In this document: piece by piece, positions 1 through 11,240 of the stretch
Layout: each line of letters opens with the position of its first letter
Numbering within the stretch: position 1 is the first letter of the stretch
Assembly: GCF_051014445.1 (NCBI RefSeq)
Contig: NW_027488370.1
Coordinates: 868,001-932,000 of the forward strand
Direction: 5' to 3'
DNA from: Colletes latitarsis
Taxonomy: Eukaryota; Arthropoda; Insecta; Hymenoptera; Colletidae
Length of the DNA stretch: 64,000 nt
Notes under the pieces: model-generated
Seen by the model: only the letters and a program-made list of their open reading frames with translations
The model's database searches: none
What the model was told of the DNA's origin: nothing
Translations under genes and position numbers: made by a program

Positions 1-617
1 GGATTAATATTTTAGAGGATAACGCCGGTTATGTCTCGGTTAGATCTGGGATTTGTCCTCATCTGGCTCGTACTTTCGCGTTTTTCGCATACTTGTTGGC
101 CAGATCCTGGGCTTTTTCTGGGTTGGATCACGTAGTAATGTGGTACCGCACTGTCAATAAAAGCTGGTTCCGATTAATAGTTTAGAGGATAACGCCGGTT
201 ATGTCTGGGTTAAGTCTGGTATTTGCCCTCATCTGGCTCGTACTTTCGCATTTTTCGCATTGTTGTTGATCAGATCCTGGCCTTTTTCAGGTTTGGATCA
301 CGTAGTAACACGGTACCACAGCGAAACAGTCAATTATACCTGGTTCGGATTAATATTTTAGAAGATAATGCCGGTTACGTCTCGGTTAGGTCTGGGATTT
401 GTCCTCACATGGCTCGTACATTCGCGTTTTTCGCATACTTGTTGGCCAGATCCTGGGCTTTTTCTGGGTTGGATCACGTAGTAATGTGGTACCACACTGT
501 CAATAAAAGCTGGCTGCGATTAATATTTTAGAGGATAACACCGGTTATGTCTCGGTTAGGTCTGGCATTTGTCCTCATCTGGCTCGTACTTTCGCGTTTT
601 TCGCATACTTGTTGGTC
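1..617 (+). repeat. Cassette copy 1 (multi-monomer block reused at five sites)
   Basis: This block includes a rare monomer ending in CGATTAATAGTTTAGAGG at about 171-188 and two short monomers with ACTGTCAATAAAAGCTGG (from 150 and 496). The same ordered block recurs at 15,246, 21,022, 37,855 and 46,074. The marker CGATTAATAG lies at 171, 15,416, 21,192, 38,025 and 46,244. This copy is cut by the window edge, so it probably extends to the left. Confidence 0.85.
486..495. other. Perfect 10-bp palindrome (KpnI core), example of a per-monomer dyad
   Basis: GTGGTACCAC equals its own reverse complement. The same place in other monomers reads GTGGTTCCAC, GTGGGACCAC or GTGGCACCAC, which keep the GTGG/CCAC arms with a changed centre. 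Other monomers (GAGGTTCCAC, GAGAGTCCAC) have lost an arm. A protein site or a structural role is only a possibility. Confidence 0.7.
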
Positions 618-1750
618 AGATCCTGGCATTTTTCTGGTTTGGATCACGTAGTAATGTGGTACCACACTGAAACAGTCAATAGAAGCTGGTTCCGCTTAGT
701 ATTTTAGAGGATAACGCTGGTTATGTCTGGATTAGTTCTGGTATTTGCAATCAACTGGCTCAAACATTCGCGTTTTTCGCATACTTGTTGGCCAGATCCT
801 GGGCTTTTTCTGGTTTGGATCACGTAGTATTGTGGTACCACACCGAAACAGTCAATTACACCTGGTTGCGATTAATATTTTAGAGGATAACGCCGGTTAT
901 GTCTGGGTTAGGTCTGGTATTTGCCCTCATCTGGCACGTACTTTCGCATTATTCGTATACTTGTTGGCCAGATCCTGGGCTTTCTCTGGTTTGGATCACG
1001 TAGTAACGCGGTACCTCACCGAAAGAGTCAATTAAACCTGGTTGCGATTACTATTTTGGAGGATAACGTCGGTTATGTCTGTGTTTGGTCTGGTATTTGC
1101 AATCATCTGGCTCATTTTTTTGCGTTTTTCGCATAATTGTTGGCCAGATCCTGGGTTTTTTCTGTTTTGGATCCCGTAGAAATGAGGTTCCACACCGAAA
1201 CAGTCAATTAAACTGGTTGCGATTAATATTTTAGAGAATAACGCCGGTTATGTCTCGGGTAGGTCTGGGATTTGTCCTCATCTGGCTCGTACTTTCGCGT
1301 TGTTCGCATACTTGTTGGCCAGATCCTGGGTTTTTTCTGTTTTGGATCCCGTAGTAATGAGGTACCACACCGAAACAGTCAATTAAACCTGGTTGCGATT
1401 ACTATTTTGGAGGATAACTTCGGTTATGTCTGGGTTTGGTCAGGTATTTGCAACCATCTGGCTCATACTTTCGCGTTTTTCGCATACTTGTTGGCCAGAT
1501 CCTGGCCTTTTTCTGGTTTGGATCCCGTAGTAACGCGGTACCACACCGAAACAGTCAATCAAACCTGGTTGCGATTAATATTTTAGAGGATAACGCCGGT
1601 TATGTCTCGGGTAGGTCTGGGATTTGTTCTCATCTGGCTCGTACTTTCGCGTTTTTCGCATACTTGTTGGCCAGATCCTGGCCTTTTTCTGGTTTTGCTC
1701 CCGTAGTAATGTGGTTCCACACCGAAACAGTCAATTAAACCTGGTTGCGA
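618..1750 (+). repeat. Satellite block paired with 4,090-5,431
   Basis: From about 760 this block matches 4,090 onward at an offset of 3,330 bp: GTAGTATTG is at about 825 and 4,155, and the rare GTAGAAATGAGG is at 1,176 and 4,506. After about 1,272 the offset becomes 3,681 because the partner carries an extra 351-bp dimer. The match is lost near 1,750/5,431. The first part (618-760) is ordinary satellite. Confidence 0.8.
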
Positions 1751-2224
1751 TTAATATTTTAGAGGATAACGCCGGTTATGTCTGGGTTAGGTCTGGTATT
1801 TGCCCTCATCTGGCACGTACTTTCGCATTATTCGTATACTTGTTGGCCAGATCCTGGGCTTTCTCTGGTTTGGATCACGTAGTAACGCGGTACCTCACCG
1901 AAACAGTCAATTAAACCTGTTTGCGATTACTATTTTGGAGGATAACGTCGGTTATGTCTGTGTTTGGTCTGGTATTTGCAACCATCTGGCTCATACTTTC
2001 GCGTTTTTCGCATACTTGTTGGCCAGATCCTGGCCTTTTTCTGGTTTGGATCCCGTAGTAACGCGGTACCACACCGAAACAGTCAATCAAACCTGGTTGC
2101 GATTAATATTTTAGAGGATAACGCCGGTTATGTCTCGGGTAGGTCTGGGATTTGTCCTCATCTGGCTCGTACTTTCGCGTTTTTCGCATACTTGTTGGCC
2201 AGATCCTGGCCTTTTTCTGGTTTG
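1395..2224 (+). repeat. Three-monomer tandem duplication (528 bp)
   Basis: 1,395-1,690 reappears at 1,923-2,218 at an offset of 528 bp (3 x 176). Both share CAACCATCTGGCTCATAC and the uncommon CAATCAAACC ending (about 1,555 and 2,083). The copies differ at a few bases, such as AACTTCGG against AACGTCGG. Confidence 0.75.
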
Positions 2225-2642
2225 GATCCCGTAGTACGCGGTACCACACCGAAACAGTCAATTAAACCTGGTTGCGATTAATATTTTAGAGGATAACGCC
2301 GGTTATGTCTGGGTTTGGTCTGGAATTTGCCCTCATCTGGCACGTACTTTCGCATTATTCGCATACTTGTTGGCTAGATCCTGGCCTTTTTCTGGCTTGG
2401 GTCCCGTAGTAATGTGGTTCCACACCGAAGCAGTCAATTAAACTGGTTGCGATTAATATTTTAGAGGATAACGCCGGTTATGTCTCGGGTAGGTCTGGGA
2501 TTTGTCCTCATCTGGCTCGTACTTTCGCGTTTTTCGCATACTTGTTGGCCAGATCCTGGCCTTTTTCTGCTGTGGATCCCGTAGTAATGAGAGTCTACAC
2601 CGAAGCAGTCAATTAAACTGGTTGCGATTAATATTTTAGAGG

Positions 2643-2656
2643 ATAACGCCGGTTAT
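2643..2656. other. ATAAC-GCCG-GTTAT dyad, example of a per-monomer inverted repeat
   Basis: Five-base arms around four bases, in the most conserved part of the monomer. Variants ATAACGTCGGTTAT and ATAACGCTGGTTAT change the centre and keep the arms. ATAACGCCGGCTAC and ATATCGCCGGTTAT break an arm. Confidence 0.7.
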
Positions 2657-2721
2657 GTCTCGGGTAGGTCTGGGATTTGTCCTCATCTGGCTCGTACTTT
2701 CGCGTTTTTCGCATACTTGTT

Positions 2722-2736
2722 GGCCAGATCCTGGCC
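2722..2736. other. GGCCAG-ATC-CTGGCC dyad, example of a per-monomer inverted repeat
   Basis: Six-base arms around a three-base centre. Present in most monomers that read TTGGCCAGATCCTGGCC; weakened where the right arm is CTGGGC or CTGGGT, or the left arm is GGACAG or GGCTAG. It overlaps one of the two GATC sites of the monomer. Confidence 0.75.
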
Positions 2737-3000
2737 TTTTTCTGGTTTGGATCCCGTAGTAATGTGGTTCCACACCGAAACAGTCAATTAAACCTGGTTG
2801 CGATTAATATTTTAGAGGATAACGCCGGTTATGTCTGGGTTTGGTCTGGAATTTGCCCTCATCTGGCACGTACTTTCGCATTATTCGCATACTTGTTGGC
2901 TAGATCCTGGCCTTTTTCTGGCTTGGGTCCCGTAGTAATGTGGTTCCACACCGAAGCAGTCAATTAAACTGGTTGCGATTAATATTTTAGAGGATAACGC

Positions 3001-3350
3001 CGGTTATGTCTCGGGTAGGTCTGGGATTTGTCCTCATCTGGCTCGTACTTTCGCGTTTTTCGCATACTTGTTGGCCAGATCCTGGCCTTTTTCTGCTGTG
3101 GATCCCGTAGTAATGAGAGTCTACACCGAAGCAGTCAATTAAACTGGTTGCGATTAATATTTTAGAGGATAACGCCGGTTATGTCTCGGGTAGGTCTGGG
3201 ATTTGTCCTCATCTGGCTCGTACTTTCGCGTTTTTCGCATACTTGTTGGCCAGATCCTGGCCTTTTTCTGCTGTGGATCCCGTAGTAATGAGAGTCTACA
3301 CCGAAGCAGTCAATTAAACTGGTTGCGATTAATATTTTAGAGGATAACGC
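3001..3350 (+). repeat. Apparently perfect tandem duplication of a single monomer
   Basis: 3,001-3,175 and 3,176-3,350 read the same throughout, including the rare GAGAGTCTACACCGAAGCAG. The next monomer departs at about 3,364 (CGGATAGG instead of CGGGTAGG). This is the simplest recent unit-step duplication visible. Confidence 0.85.
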
Positions 3351-4084
3351 CGGTTATGTCTCGGATAGGTCTGGCATTTGTCCTCATCTGGCTCGTACTT
3401 TCCCGTTTTTCGCATACTTGTTGGCCAGATCCTGGCCTTTTTCTGGTTTGGATCCCGTAGTAATGAGAGTCCACACCGAAATAGTCAATTAAACGGGTTG
3501 CGATTAATATATTAGAGGATAACGCCGGTTATGTCTCGGTTAGGTCTGGCACTTGTCCTCATCTGGCTCGTACTTTCGCGTTTTTCGCATGATTGTTGGC
3601 CAGATGCTGGCCTTTTTCTGCTTTGGATCCCGTAGTAATGCGAGTCCACACCGAAACAGTCAATTATACCTGGTTCGGATTAATATTTTAGAGGATAATG
3701 CCGGTTACGTCTCGGTTAGGTCTGGGATTTGTCCTCACATGGCTCGTACATTCGCGTTTTTCGCATACTAGTTGGCCAGATCCTGGGCTTTTTCTGGGTT
3801 GGATCACGTAGTAATGTGGTACCACACTGTCAATAAAAGCTGGCTGCGATTAATATTTTAGAGGATAACGCCGGTTATGTCTCGGTTAGGTCCGGCATTT
3901 GTCCTCATCTGGCTCGTACTTTCGCGTTTTTCGCATACTTGTTGGTCAGATCCTGGGCTTTCTCTGGTTTGGATCACGTAGTAACGCGGTACCTCACCGA
4001 AACAGTCAATTAAACCTGGTTGCGATTACTATTTTGGAGGATAACGTCGGTTATGTCTGTGTTTGGTCTGGTATTTGGAATCAT

Positions 4085-5431
4085 CTGGCTCATACATTCG
4101 CGTTTTTCGCATACTTGTTGGCCAGATCCTGGGCTTTTTCTGGTTTGGATCACGTAGTATTGTGGTACCACACCGAAACAGTCAATTACACCTGGTTGCG
4201 ATTAATATTTTAGAGGATAACGCCGGTTATGACTGGGTTAGGTCTGGTATTTGCCCTCATCTGGCACGTACTTTCGCATTATTCGTATACTTGTTGGCCA
4301 GATCCTGGGCTTTCTCTGGTTTGGATCACGTAGTAACGCGGTACCTCACCGAAACAGTCAATTAAACCTGGTTGCGATTACTATTTTGGAGGATAACGTC
4401 GGTTATGTCTGTGTTTGGTCTGGTATTTGCAATCATCTGGCTCATTTTTTTGCGTTTTTCGCATAATTGTTGGCCAGATCCTGGGTTTTTTCTGTTTTGG
4501 ATCCCGTAGAAATGAGGTTCCACACCGAAACAGTCAATTAAACTGGTTGCGATTAATATTTTAGAGAATAACGCCGGTTATGTCTCGGGTAGGTCTGGGA
4601 TTTGTCTTCATCTGGCTCGTACTTTCGCGTTTTTCGCATACTTGTTGGCCAGATCCTGGCCTTTTTCTGCTTTGGATCACGTAGTAACGCGGTACCACAC
4701 CGAAACAGTCAATTAAACCTGGTTGCGATTACTATTTTAGAGGATAACGTCGGTTATGTCTGGGTTTGGTCTGGTATTTGCAATCATCTGGCTCATACTT
4801 TCGCGTTTTTCGCATACTTGTTGGCCAGATCCTGGGTTTTTTCTATTTCCGGTCCCGTAGTAATGAGGTTCCACACCGAAACAGTCAATTAAACTGGTTG
4901 CGATTAATATTTTAGAGAATAACGCCGGCTACGTCTTGGGTAGGTCTGGGATTTGTCCTCATCTGGCTCGTACTTTCGCGTTGTTCGCATACTTGTTGGC
5001 CAGATCCTGGGTTTTTTCTGTTTTGGATCCCGTAGTAATGAGGTACCACACCGAAACAGTCAATTAAACCTGGTTGCGATTACTATTTTGGAGGATAACT
5101 TCGGTTATGTCTGGGTTTGGTCAGGTATTTGCAACCATCTGGCTCATACTTTCGCGTTTTTCGCATACTTGTTGGCCAGATCCTGGCCTTTTTCTGGTTT
5201 GGATCCCGTAGTAACGCGGTACCACACCGAAACAGTCAATCAAACCTGGTTGCGATTAATATTTTAGAGGATAACGCCGGTTATGTCTCGGGTAGGTCTG
5301 GGATTTGTCCTCATCTGGCTCGTACTTTCGCGTTTTTCGCATACTTGTTGGCCAGATCCTGGCCTTTTTCTGGTTTTGCTCCCGTAGTAATGTGGTTCCA
5401 CACCGAAACAGTCAATTAAACCTGGTTGCGA
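4085..5431 (+). repeat. Satellite block, second copy of 760-1,750 with dimer insertion
   Basis: Partner of the earlier block, 351 bp longer. The extra dimer is about 4,602-4,952 and carries TTTCTATTTCCGGTCCCG near its end. The TTCGCGTTGTTCGC variant (about 4,976) matches about 1,295 at an offset of 3,681. Confidence 0.8.
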
Positions 5432-5728
5432 TTACTATTTTGGAGGATAACGTCGGTTATGTCTGTGTTTGGTCTGGTATTTGGAATCATCTGGCTCATT
5501 CTTTTGCGTTTTTCGCATAATTGTTGGCCAGATCCTGGGTTTTTTCTGTTTTGGATCCCGTAGTAATGAGAGTCCACACCGAAGCAGTCAATTAAACTGG
5601 TTGCGATTAATATTTTAGAGGATAACGCCGGTTATGTCTCGGATAGGTCTGGCATTTGTCCTCATGTGGCTCGTACATTCGCGTATTTCGCATACTTGTT
5701 GGCCAGATCCTGGCCTTTTTCTGGTTTG
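5432..5728 (+). repeat. Short stretch of ordinary satellite monomers
   Basis: About 1.7 monomers between two duplicated blocks. It has a type with CATCTGGCTCATTCTTTTGCG followed by one with GGATAGG and CTCATGTGGCTCGTACATTC. No unique sequence seen. Confidence 0.8.
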
Positions 5729-7238
5729 GATCCTGTAGTACGCGGTACCACACCGAAACTGTCAATTAAACCTGGTTGCGATTAATATTTTAGAGGATAA
5801 CGCCGGTTATGTCTGGGTTTGGTCTGGAATTTGCCCTCATCTGGCACGTACTTTCGCATTATTCGCATACTTGTTGGCTAGATCCTGGCCTTTTTCTGGC
5901 TTGGGTCCCGTAGTAATGTGGTTCCACACCGAAGCAGTCAATTAAACTGGTTGCGATTAATATTTTAGAGGATAACGCCGGTTATGTCTCGGGTAGGTCT
6001 GGGATTTGTCCTCATCTGGCTCGTACTTTCGCGTTTTTCGCATACTTGTTGGCCAGATCCTGGCCTTTTTCTGCTGTGGATCCCGTAGTAATGAGAGTCT
6101 ACACCGAAGCAGTCAATTAAACTGGTTGCGATTAATATTTTAGAGGATAACGCCGGTTATGTCTCGGGTAGGTCTGGGATTTGTCCTCATCTGGCTCGTA
6201 CTTTCGCGTTTTTCGCATACTTGTTGGCCAGATCCTGGCCTTTTTCTGGTTTGGATCCCGTAGTAATGTGGTTCCACACCGAAACAGTCAATTAAACCTG
6301 GTTGCGATTAATATTTTAGAGGATAACGCCGGTTATGTCTGGGTTAGGTCTGGAATTTGCCCTCATCTGGCACGTACTTTCGCATTATTCGCATACTTGT
6401 TGGCTAGATCCTGGCCTTTTTCTGGCTTGGGTCCCGTAGTAATGTGGTTCCACACCGAAGCAGTCAATTAAACTGGTTGCGATTAATATTTTAGAGGATA
6501 ACGCCGGTTATGTCTCGGATAGGTCTGGCATTTGTCCTCATCTGGCTCGTACTTTCCCGTTTTTCGCATACTTGTTGGCCAGATCCTGGCCTTTTTCTGG
6601 TTTGGATCCCGTAGTAATGAGAGTCCACACCGAAATAGTCAATTAAACGGGTTGCGATTAATATATTAGAGGATAACGCCGGTTATGTCTCGGTTAGGTC
6701 TGGCACTTGTCCTCATCTGGCTCGTACTTTCGCGTTTTTCGCATGCTTGTTGGCCAGATGCTGGCCTTTTTCTGCTTTGGATCCCGTAGTAATGCGAGTC
6801 CACACCGAAACAGTCAATTATACCTGGTTCGGATTAATATTTTAGAGGATAATGCCGGTTACGTCTCGGTTAGGTCTGGGATTTGTCCTCACATGGCTCG
6901 TACATTCGCGTTTTTCGCATACTAGTTGGCCAGATCCTGGGCTTTTTCTGGGTTGGATCACGTAGTAATGTGGTACCACACTGTCAATAAAAGCTGGCTG
7001 CGATTAATATTTTAGAGGATAACGCCGGTTATGTCTCGGTTAGGTCCGGCATTTGTCCTCATCTGGCTCGTACTTTCGCGTTTTTCGCATACTTGTTGGT
7101 CAGATCCTGGGCTTTCTCTGGTTTGGATCACGTAGTAACGCGGTACCTCACCGAAACAGTCAATTAAACCTGGTTGCGATTACTATTTTGGAGGATAACG
7201 TCGGTTATGTCTGTGTTTGGTCTGGTATTTGGAATCAT
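5729..7238 (+). repeat. Satellite block, second copy of 2,225-4,084
   Basis: Same order of monomer types as 2,225-4,084 but two monomers shorter. It includes the short monomer with ACTGTCAATAAAAGC at 6,980, partner of the one at 3,836. Confidence 0.82.
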
Positions 7239-9139
7239 CTGGCTCATTCTTTTGCGTTTTTCGCATAATTGTTGGCCAGATCCTGGGTTTTTTCTGTTTT
7301 GGATCCCGTAGTAATGAGGTTCCACACCGAAACAGTCAATTAAACTGGTTGCGATTAATATTTTAGAGAATATCGCCGGTTATGTCTCGGGTAGGTCTGG
7401 GATTTGTCCTCATCTGGCTCGTACTTTCGCGTTTTTCGCATACTTGTTGGCCAGATCCTGGCCTTTTTCTGCTTTGGATCACGTAGTAACGCGGTTCCAC
7501 ACCGAAACAGTCAATTAAACCTGGTTGCGATTACTATTTTAGAGGATAACGTCGGTTATGCCTGGGTTTGGTCTGGTATTTGCAATCATCTGGCTCATAC
7601 TTTGGCGTTATTCGCATACTTGTTGGCCAGATCCTGGGTTTTTTCTGTTTCCGGTCCCGTAGTAATGAGGCCCCACACCGAAACAGTCAATTAAACTGGT
7701 TGCGATTAATACTTTAGAGAATAACGCCGGCTACGTCTTGGGTAGGTCTGGGATTTGTCCTCATCTGGCTCGTACTTTAGCGTTTTTCGCATACTTGTTG
7801 GCCAGATCCTGGGCTTTTTCTGGGTTGGATCACATAGTAATGTGGTACCACACTGTCAATAATAGCTGGCTGCGATTAATATTTTAGAGGATAACGCCGG
7901 TTATGTCTCGGTTAGGTCTGGCATTTGTCCTCATCTGGCTCATTCTTTTGCGTTTTTCGCATACTTGTTGGTCAGATCCTGGGCTTTCTCTGGTTTGGAT
8001 CACGTAGTAACGCGGTACCTCACCGAAACAGTCATTTAAACCTGGTTGCGATTACTATTTTGGAGGATAACGTCGGTTATGTCTGTGTTTGGTCTGGTAT
8101 TTGGAATCATCTGGCTCATTCTTTTGCGTTTTTCACATACTTGTTGGCAAGATCCTGGCCTTTTTCTGTTTTGGATCCCGTAGTAATGAGGTTCCACACC
8201 GAAACAGTCAATTAAACTGGTTGCGATTAATATTTTAGAGGATAACGCCGGTTATGTCTCGGGTAGGTCTGGGATTTGTCCACATCTGGCTCGTACTTTC
8301 GCGTTTATCGCATACTTGTTGGCCAGATCCTGGCATTTTTCTGGTTTGGATCACGTAGTATTGTGGTACCACACCGAAACAGTCAATTAAACCTGGTTGC
8401 GATTAATATTTTAGAGGATAACGCCGGTTATGTCTGGGTTAGGTCTGGTATTTGCCCTCATCTGGCACGTACTTTCGCATTATTCGTATACTTGTTGGCC
8501 AGATCCTGGGCTTTCTCTGGTTTGGATCACGTAGTAACGCGGTACCTCACCGAAACAGTCAATTAAACCTGGTTGCGATTACTATTTTGGAGGATAACGT
8601 CGGTTATGTCTGTGTTTGGTCTGGTATTTGGAATCATCTGGCTCATTCTTTTGCGTTTTTCGCATAATTGTTGGCCAGATCCTGGGTTTTTTCTGTTTTG
8701 GATCCCGTAGTAATGAGGTTCCACACCGAAACAGTCAATTAAACTGGTTGCGATTAATATTTTAGAGAATAACGCCGGTTATGTCTCGGGTAGGTCTGGG
8801 ATTTGTCCTCATCTGGCTCGTACTTTCGCGTTTTTCGCATACTTGTTGGCCAGATCCTGGCCAGAGCCTGTTTCTGCTTTGGATCACGTAGTAACGCGGT
8901 ACCGCACCGAAACAGTCAATTAAACCTGGTTGCGATTACTATTTTAGAGGATAACGTCGGTTATGTCTGGGTTTGGTCTGGTATTTGCAATCATCTGGCT
9001 CATACTTTGGCGTTATTCGCATACTTGTTGGCCAGATCCTGGGTTTTTTTTGTTTTGGGTCCCGTAGTAATGAGGTTCCACACCGAAACAGTCAATTAAA
9101 CTGGTTGCGATTAATATTTTAGAGAATAACGCCGGCTAC
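7239..9139 (+). repeat. Satellite region with an eight-monomer (1,399 bp) duplication
   Basis: About 7,140-7,700 matches about 8,540-9,105 at an offset of 1,399 bp. The right copy has a net 6-bp gain at 8,861-8,870 inside the GGCCAG dyad. A short monomer (ACTGTCAATAATAGC) is at 7,852. The rest are ordinary monomers. Confidence 0.78.
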
Positions 9140-11240
9140 GTCTCGGGTAGGTCTGGGATTTGTCCTCATCTGGCTCGTACTTTCGCGTTTTTCGAATACT
9201 TGTTGGCCAGATCCTGACCCTTCTCTGGTTTGGATCACGTAGTAATGTGGTACCACACTGAAACAGTCAATAGTAGCTGGTTTCGCTTTGTATTTTAGAG
9301 GATAACGCTGGCTATGCCTGGGTTAGTTCTGGTATTTGCAATCATCTGTCTCATACTTTCGCGGTTTTCGCATACTTGTTGGCCAGATCCTGGCCTGTTC
9401 TGCTGTGGATCCCGTAGTAATGAGAGTCCACACCGAAACAGTCAATTAAACTGGTTGCGATTAATATATTAGAGGATAACGCCGGTTTTGTCTCGGTTAG
9501 GTCTGGCATTTGTCCTCATCTGGCTCGTACTTTCTCGTTTTTCGCATACTTGTTGGACAGATAATGGCCTTTTTCTGCTTTGGATCCCGTAGTAATGCGA
9601 GTCCACACCGAAACAGTCAATTAAACTGGTTGCGATTAATATTTTAGAGGATAACGCCGGTTATGTCTGGGTTAGGTCTGGTATTTGCCCTCATCTGGCA
9701 CGTACTTTCGCATTATTCGCATACTTGTTGGCTAGATCCTGGCCTTTTTCTGGCTTGGGTCCCGTAGTAATGTGGTGCCACACCGAAACAGTCAATTAAA
9801 CCTGGTTGCGATTAATATTTTAGAGGATAACGCCGGTTATGTCTCGGGTAGGTCTGGGATTTGTCCTCATCTGGCTCGTACTTTCGCGTTTTTCGCATAC
9901 TTGTTGGCCAGATCCTGACCCTTCTCTGGTTTGGATCACGTAGTAATTTGGTACCACACTGAAACAGTCAATAGTAGCTGGTTTCGCTTTGTATTTTAGA
10001 GGATAACGCTGGCTATGCCTGGGTTAGTTCTGGTATTTGCAATCATCTGTCTCATACTTTCGCGGTTTTCGCATACTTGTTGGCCAGATCCTGGCCTGTT
10101 CTGCTGTGGATCCCGTAGTAATGAGAGTCCACACCGAAACAGTCAATTAAACTGGTTGCGATTAATATATTAGAGGATAACGCCGGTTTTGTCTCGGTTA
10201 GGTCTGGCATTTGTCCTCATCTGGCTCGTACTTTCTCGTTTTTCGCATACTTGTTGGACAGATAATGGCCTTTTTCTGCTTTGGATCCCGTAGTAATGCG
10301 AGTCCACACCGAAACAGTCAATTAAACTGGTTGCGATTAATATTTTAGAGGATAACGCCGGTTATGTCTGGGTTAGGTCTGGTATTTGCCCTCATCTGGC
10401 ACGTACTTTCGCATTATTCGCATACTTGTTGGCTAGATCCTGGCCTTTTTCTGGCTTGGGTCCCGTAGTAATGTGGTGCCACACCGAAACAGTCAATTAA
10501 ACCTGGTTGCGATTAATATTTTAGAGGATAACGCCGGTTATGTCTCGGGTAGGTCTGGGATTTGTCCTCATCTGGCTCGTACTTTCGCGTTTTTCGCATA
10601 CTTGTTGGCCAGATCCTGACCCTTCTCTGGTTTGGATCACGTAGTAATTTGGTACCACACTGAAACAGTCAATAGTAGCTGGTTTCGCTTTGTATTTTAG
10701 AGGATAACGCTGGCTATGCCTGGGTTAGTTCTGGTATTTGCAATCATCTGTCTCATACTTTCGCGGTTTTCGCATACTTGTTGGCCAGATCCTGGCCTTT
10801 TCTGCTGTGGATCCCGTAGTAATGAGAGTCCACGCCGAAACAGTCAATTAAACTGGTTGCGATTAACATGTTAGAGGATAACGCCGGTTTTGTCTTGGTT
10901 AGGTCTGGCATTTGTCCTCATCTGGCTCGTACTTTCTCGTTTTTCGCATACTTGTTGGACAGATCCTGGCCTTTTTCTGCTTTGGATCCCGTAGTAATGC
11001 GAGTCCACACCGAAACAGTCAATTAAACTGGTTGCGATTAATATTTTAGAGGATAACGCCGGTTATGTCTGGGTTAGGTCTGGTATTTGCCCTCATCTGG
11101 CACGTACTTTCGCATTATTCGCATACTTGTTGGCTAGATCCTGGCCTTTTTCTGGCTTGGGTCCCGTAGTAATGTGGTTCCACACCGAAACAGACAATTA
11201 AACCCGGTTGCGATTAATATTTTAGAGGATAACGCCGGTT
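9140..11240 (+). repeat. Four-monomer higher-order repeat, 701 bp, three copies
   Basis: CCTGACCCTTCTCTGG recurs at 9,213, 9,914 and 10,615, exactly 701 bp apart, always followed by CAATAGTAGCTGG, GGCTATGCCTGGG, CTGTCTCATACTTTCGCGG, a CTTTCTCG monomer, and a CATTATTCGC / GGCTAGAT monomer. Copies 1 and 2 share GGCCTGTTCTGC and GATAATGGCC; copy 3 has GGCCTTTTCTGC and GATCCTGGCC. This is the most regular repeat in the window. Related monomers recur singly near 12,546, 17,095, 22,874, 40,225 and 43,727. Confidence 0.9.

Larger units (their letters stand above)
2626..2801 (+). repeat. Representative 176-bp monomer
   Basis: One complete monomer chosen as reference. A hand count of a near-identical consensus gives A 33, C 38, G 42, T 63 (45% GC), 10 CpG, and T-tracts near monomer positions 8-12, 80-85 and 111-116. 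It carries three short inverted repeats: ATAAC-GCCG-GTTAT at 2,643-2,656, GGCCAG-ATC-CTGGCC at 2,722-2,736, and GTGG-TT-CCAC at 2,764-2,773. Two GATC sites lie about 25 bp apart, the second inside a BamHI site (GGATCC) in this variant. The neighbouring copy at 2,276-2,450 is the 175-bp form. Confidence 0.93.
2225..4084 (+). repeat. Satellite block, first copy of a ~1.5-1.9 kb duplication
   Basis: Matches 5,729-7,238. The offset is 3,504 bp at the left (rare GTAGTACGCG at 2,231 and 5,735) and 3,154 bp at the right (rare TCCCGTTTTTCGC at 3,401 and 6,555). The 350-bp change is two extra monomers in this copy. Divergence resumes at about 4,084/7,238. Confidence 0.82.

Noticed and set aside
2626..2801. 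CENP-B box
   Set aside because: The core pattern (TTCG, four bases, A, two bases, CGGG) was not found on either strand of a typical monomer. TTCG and CCCG occur but not with the required spacing.
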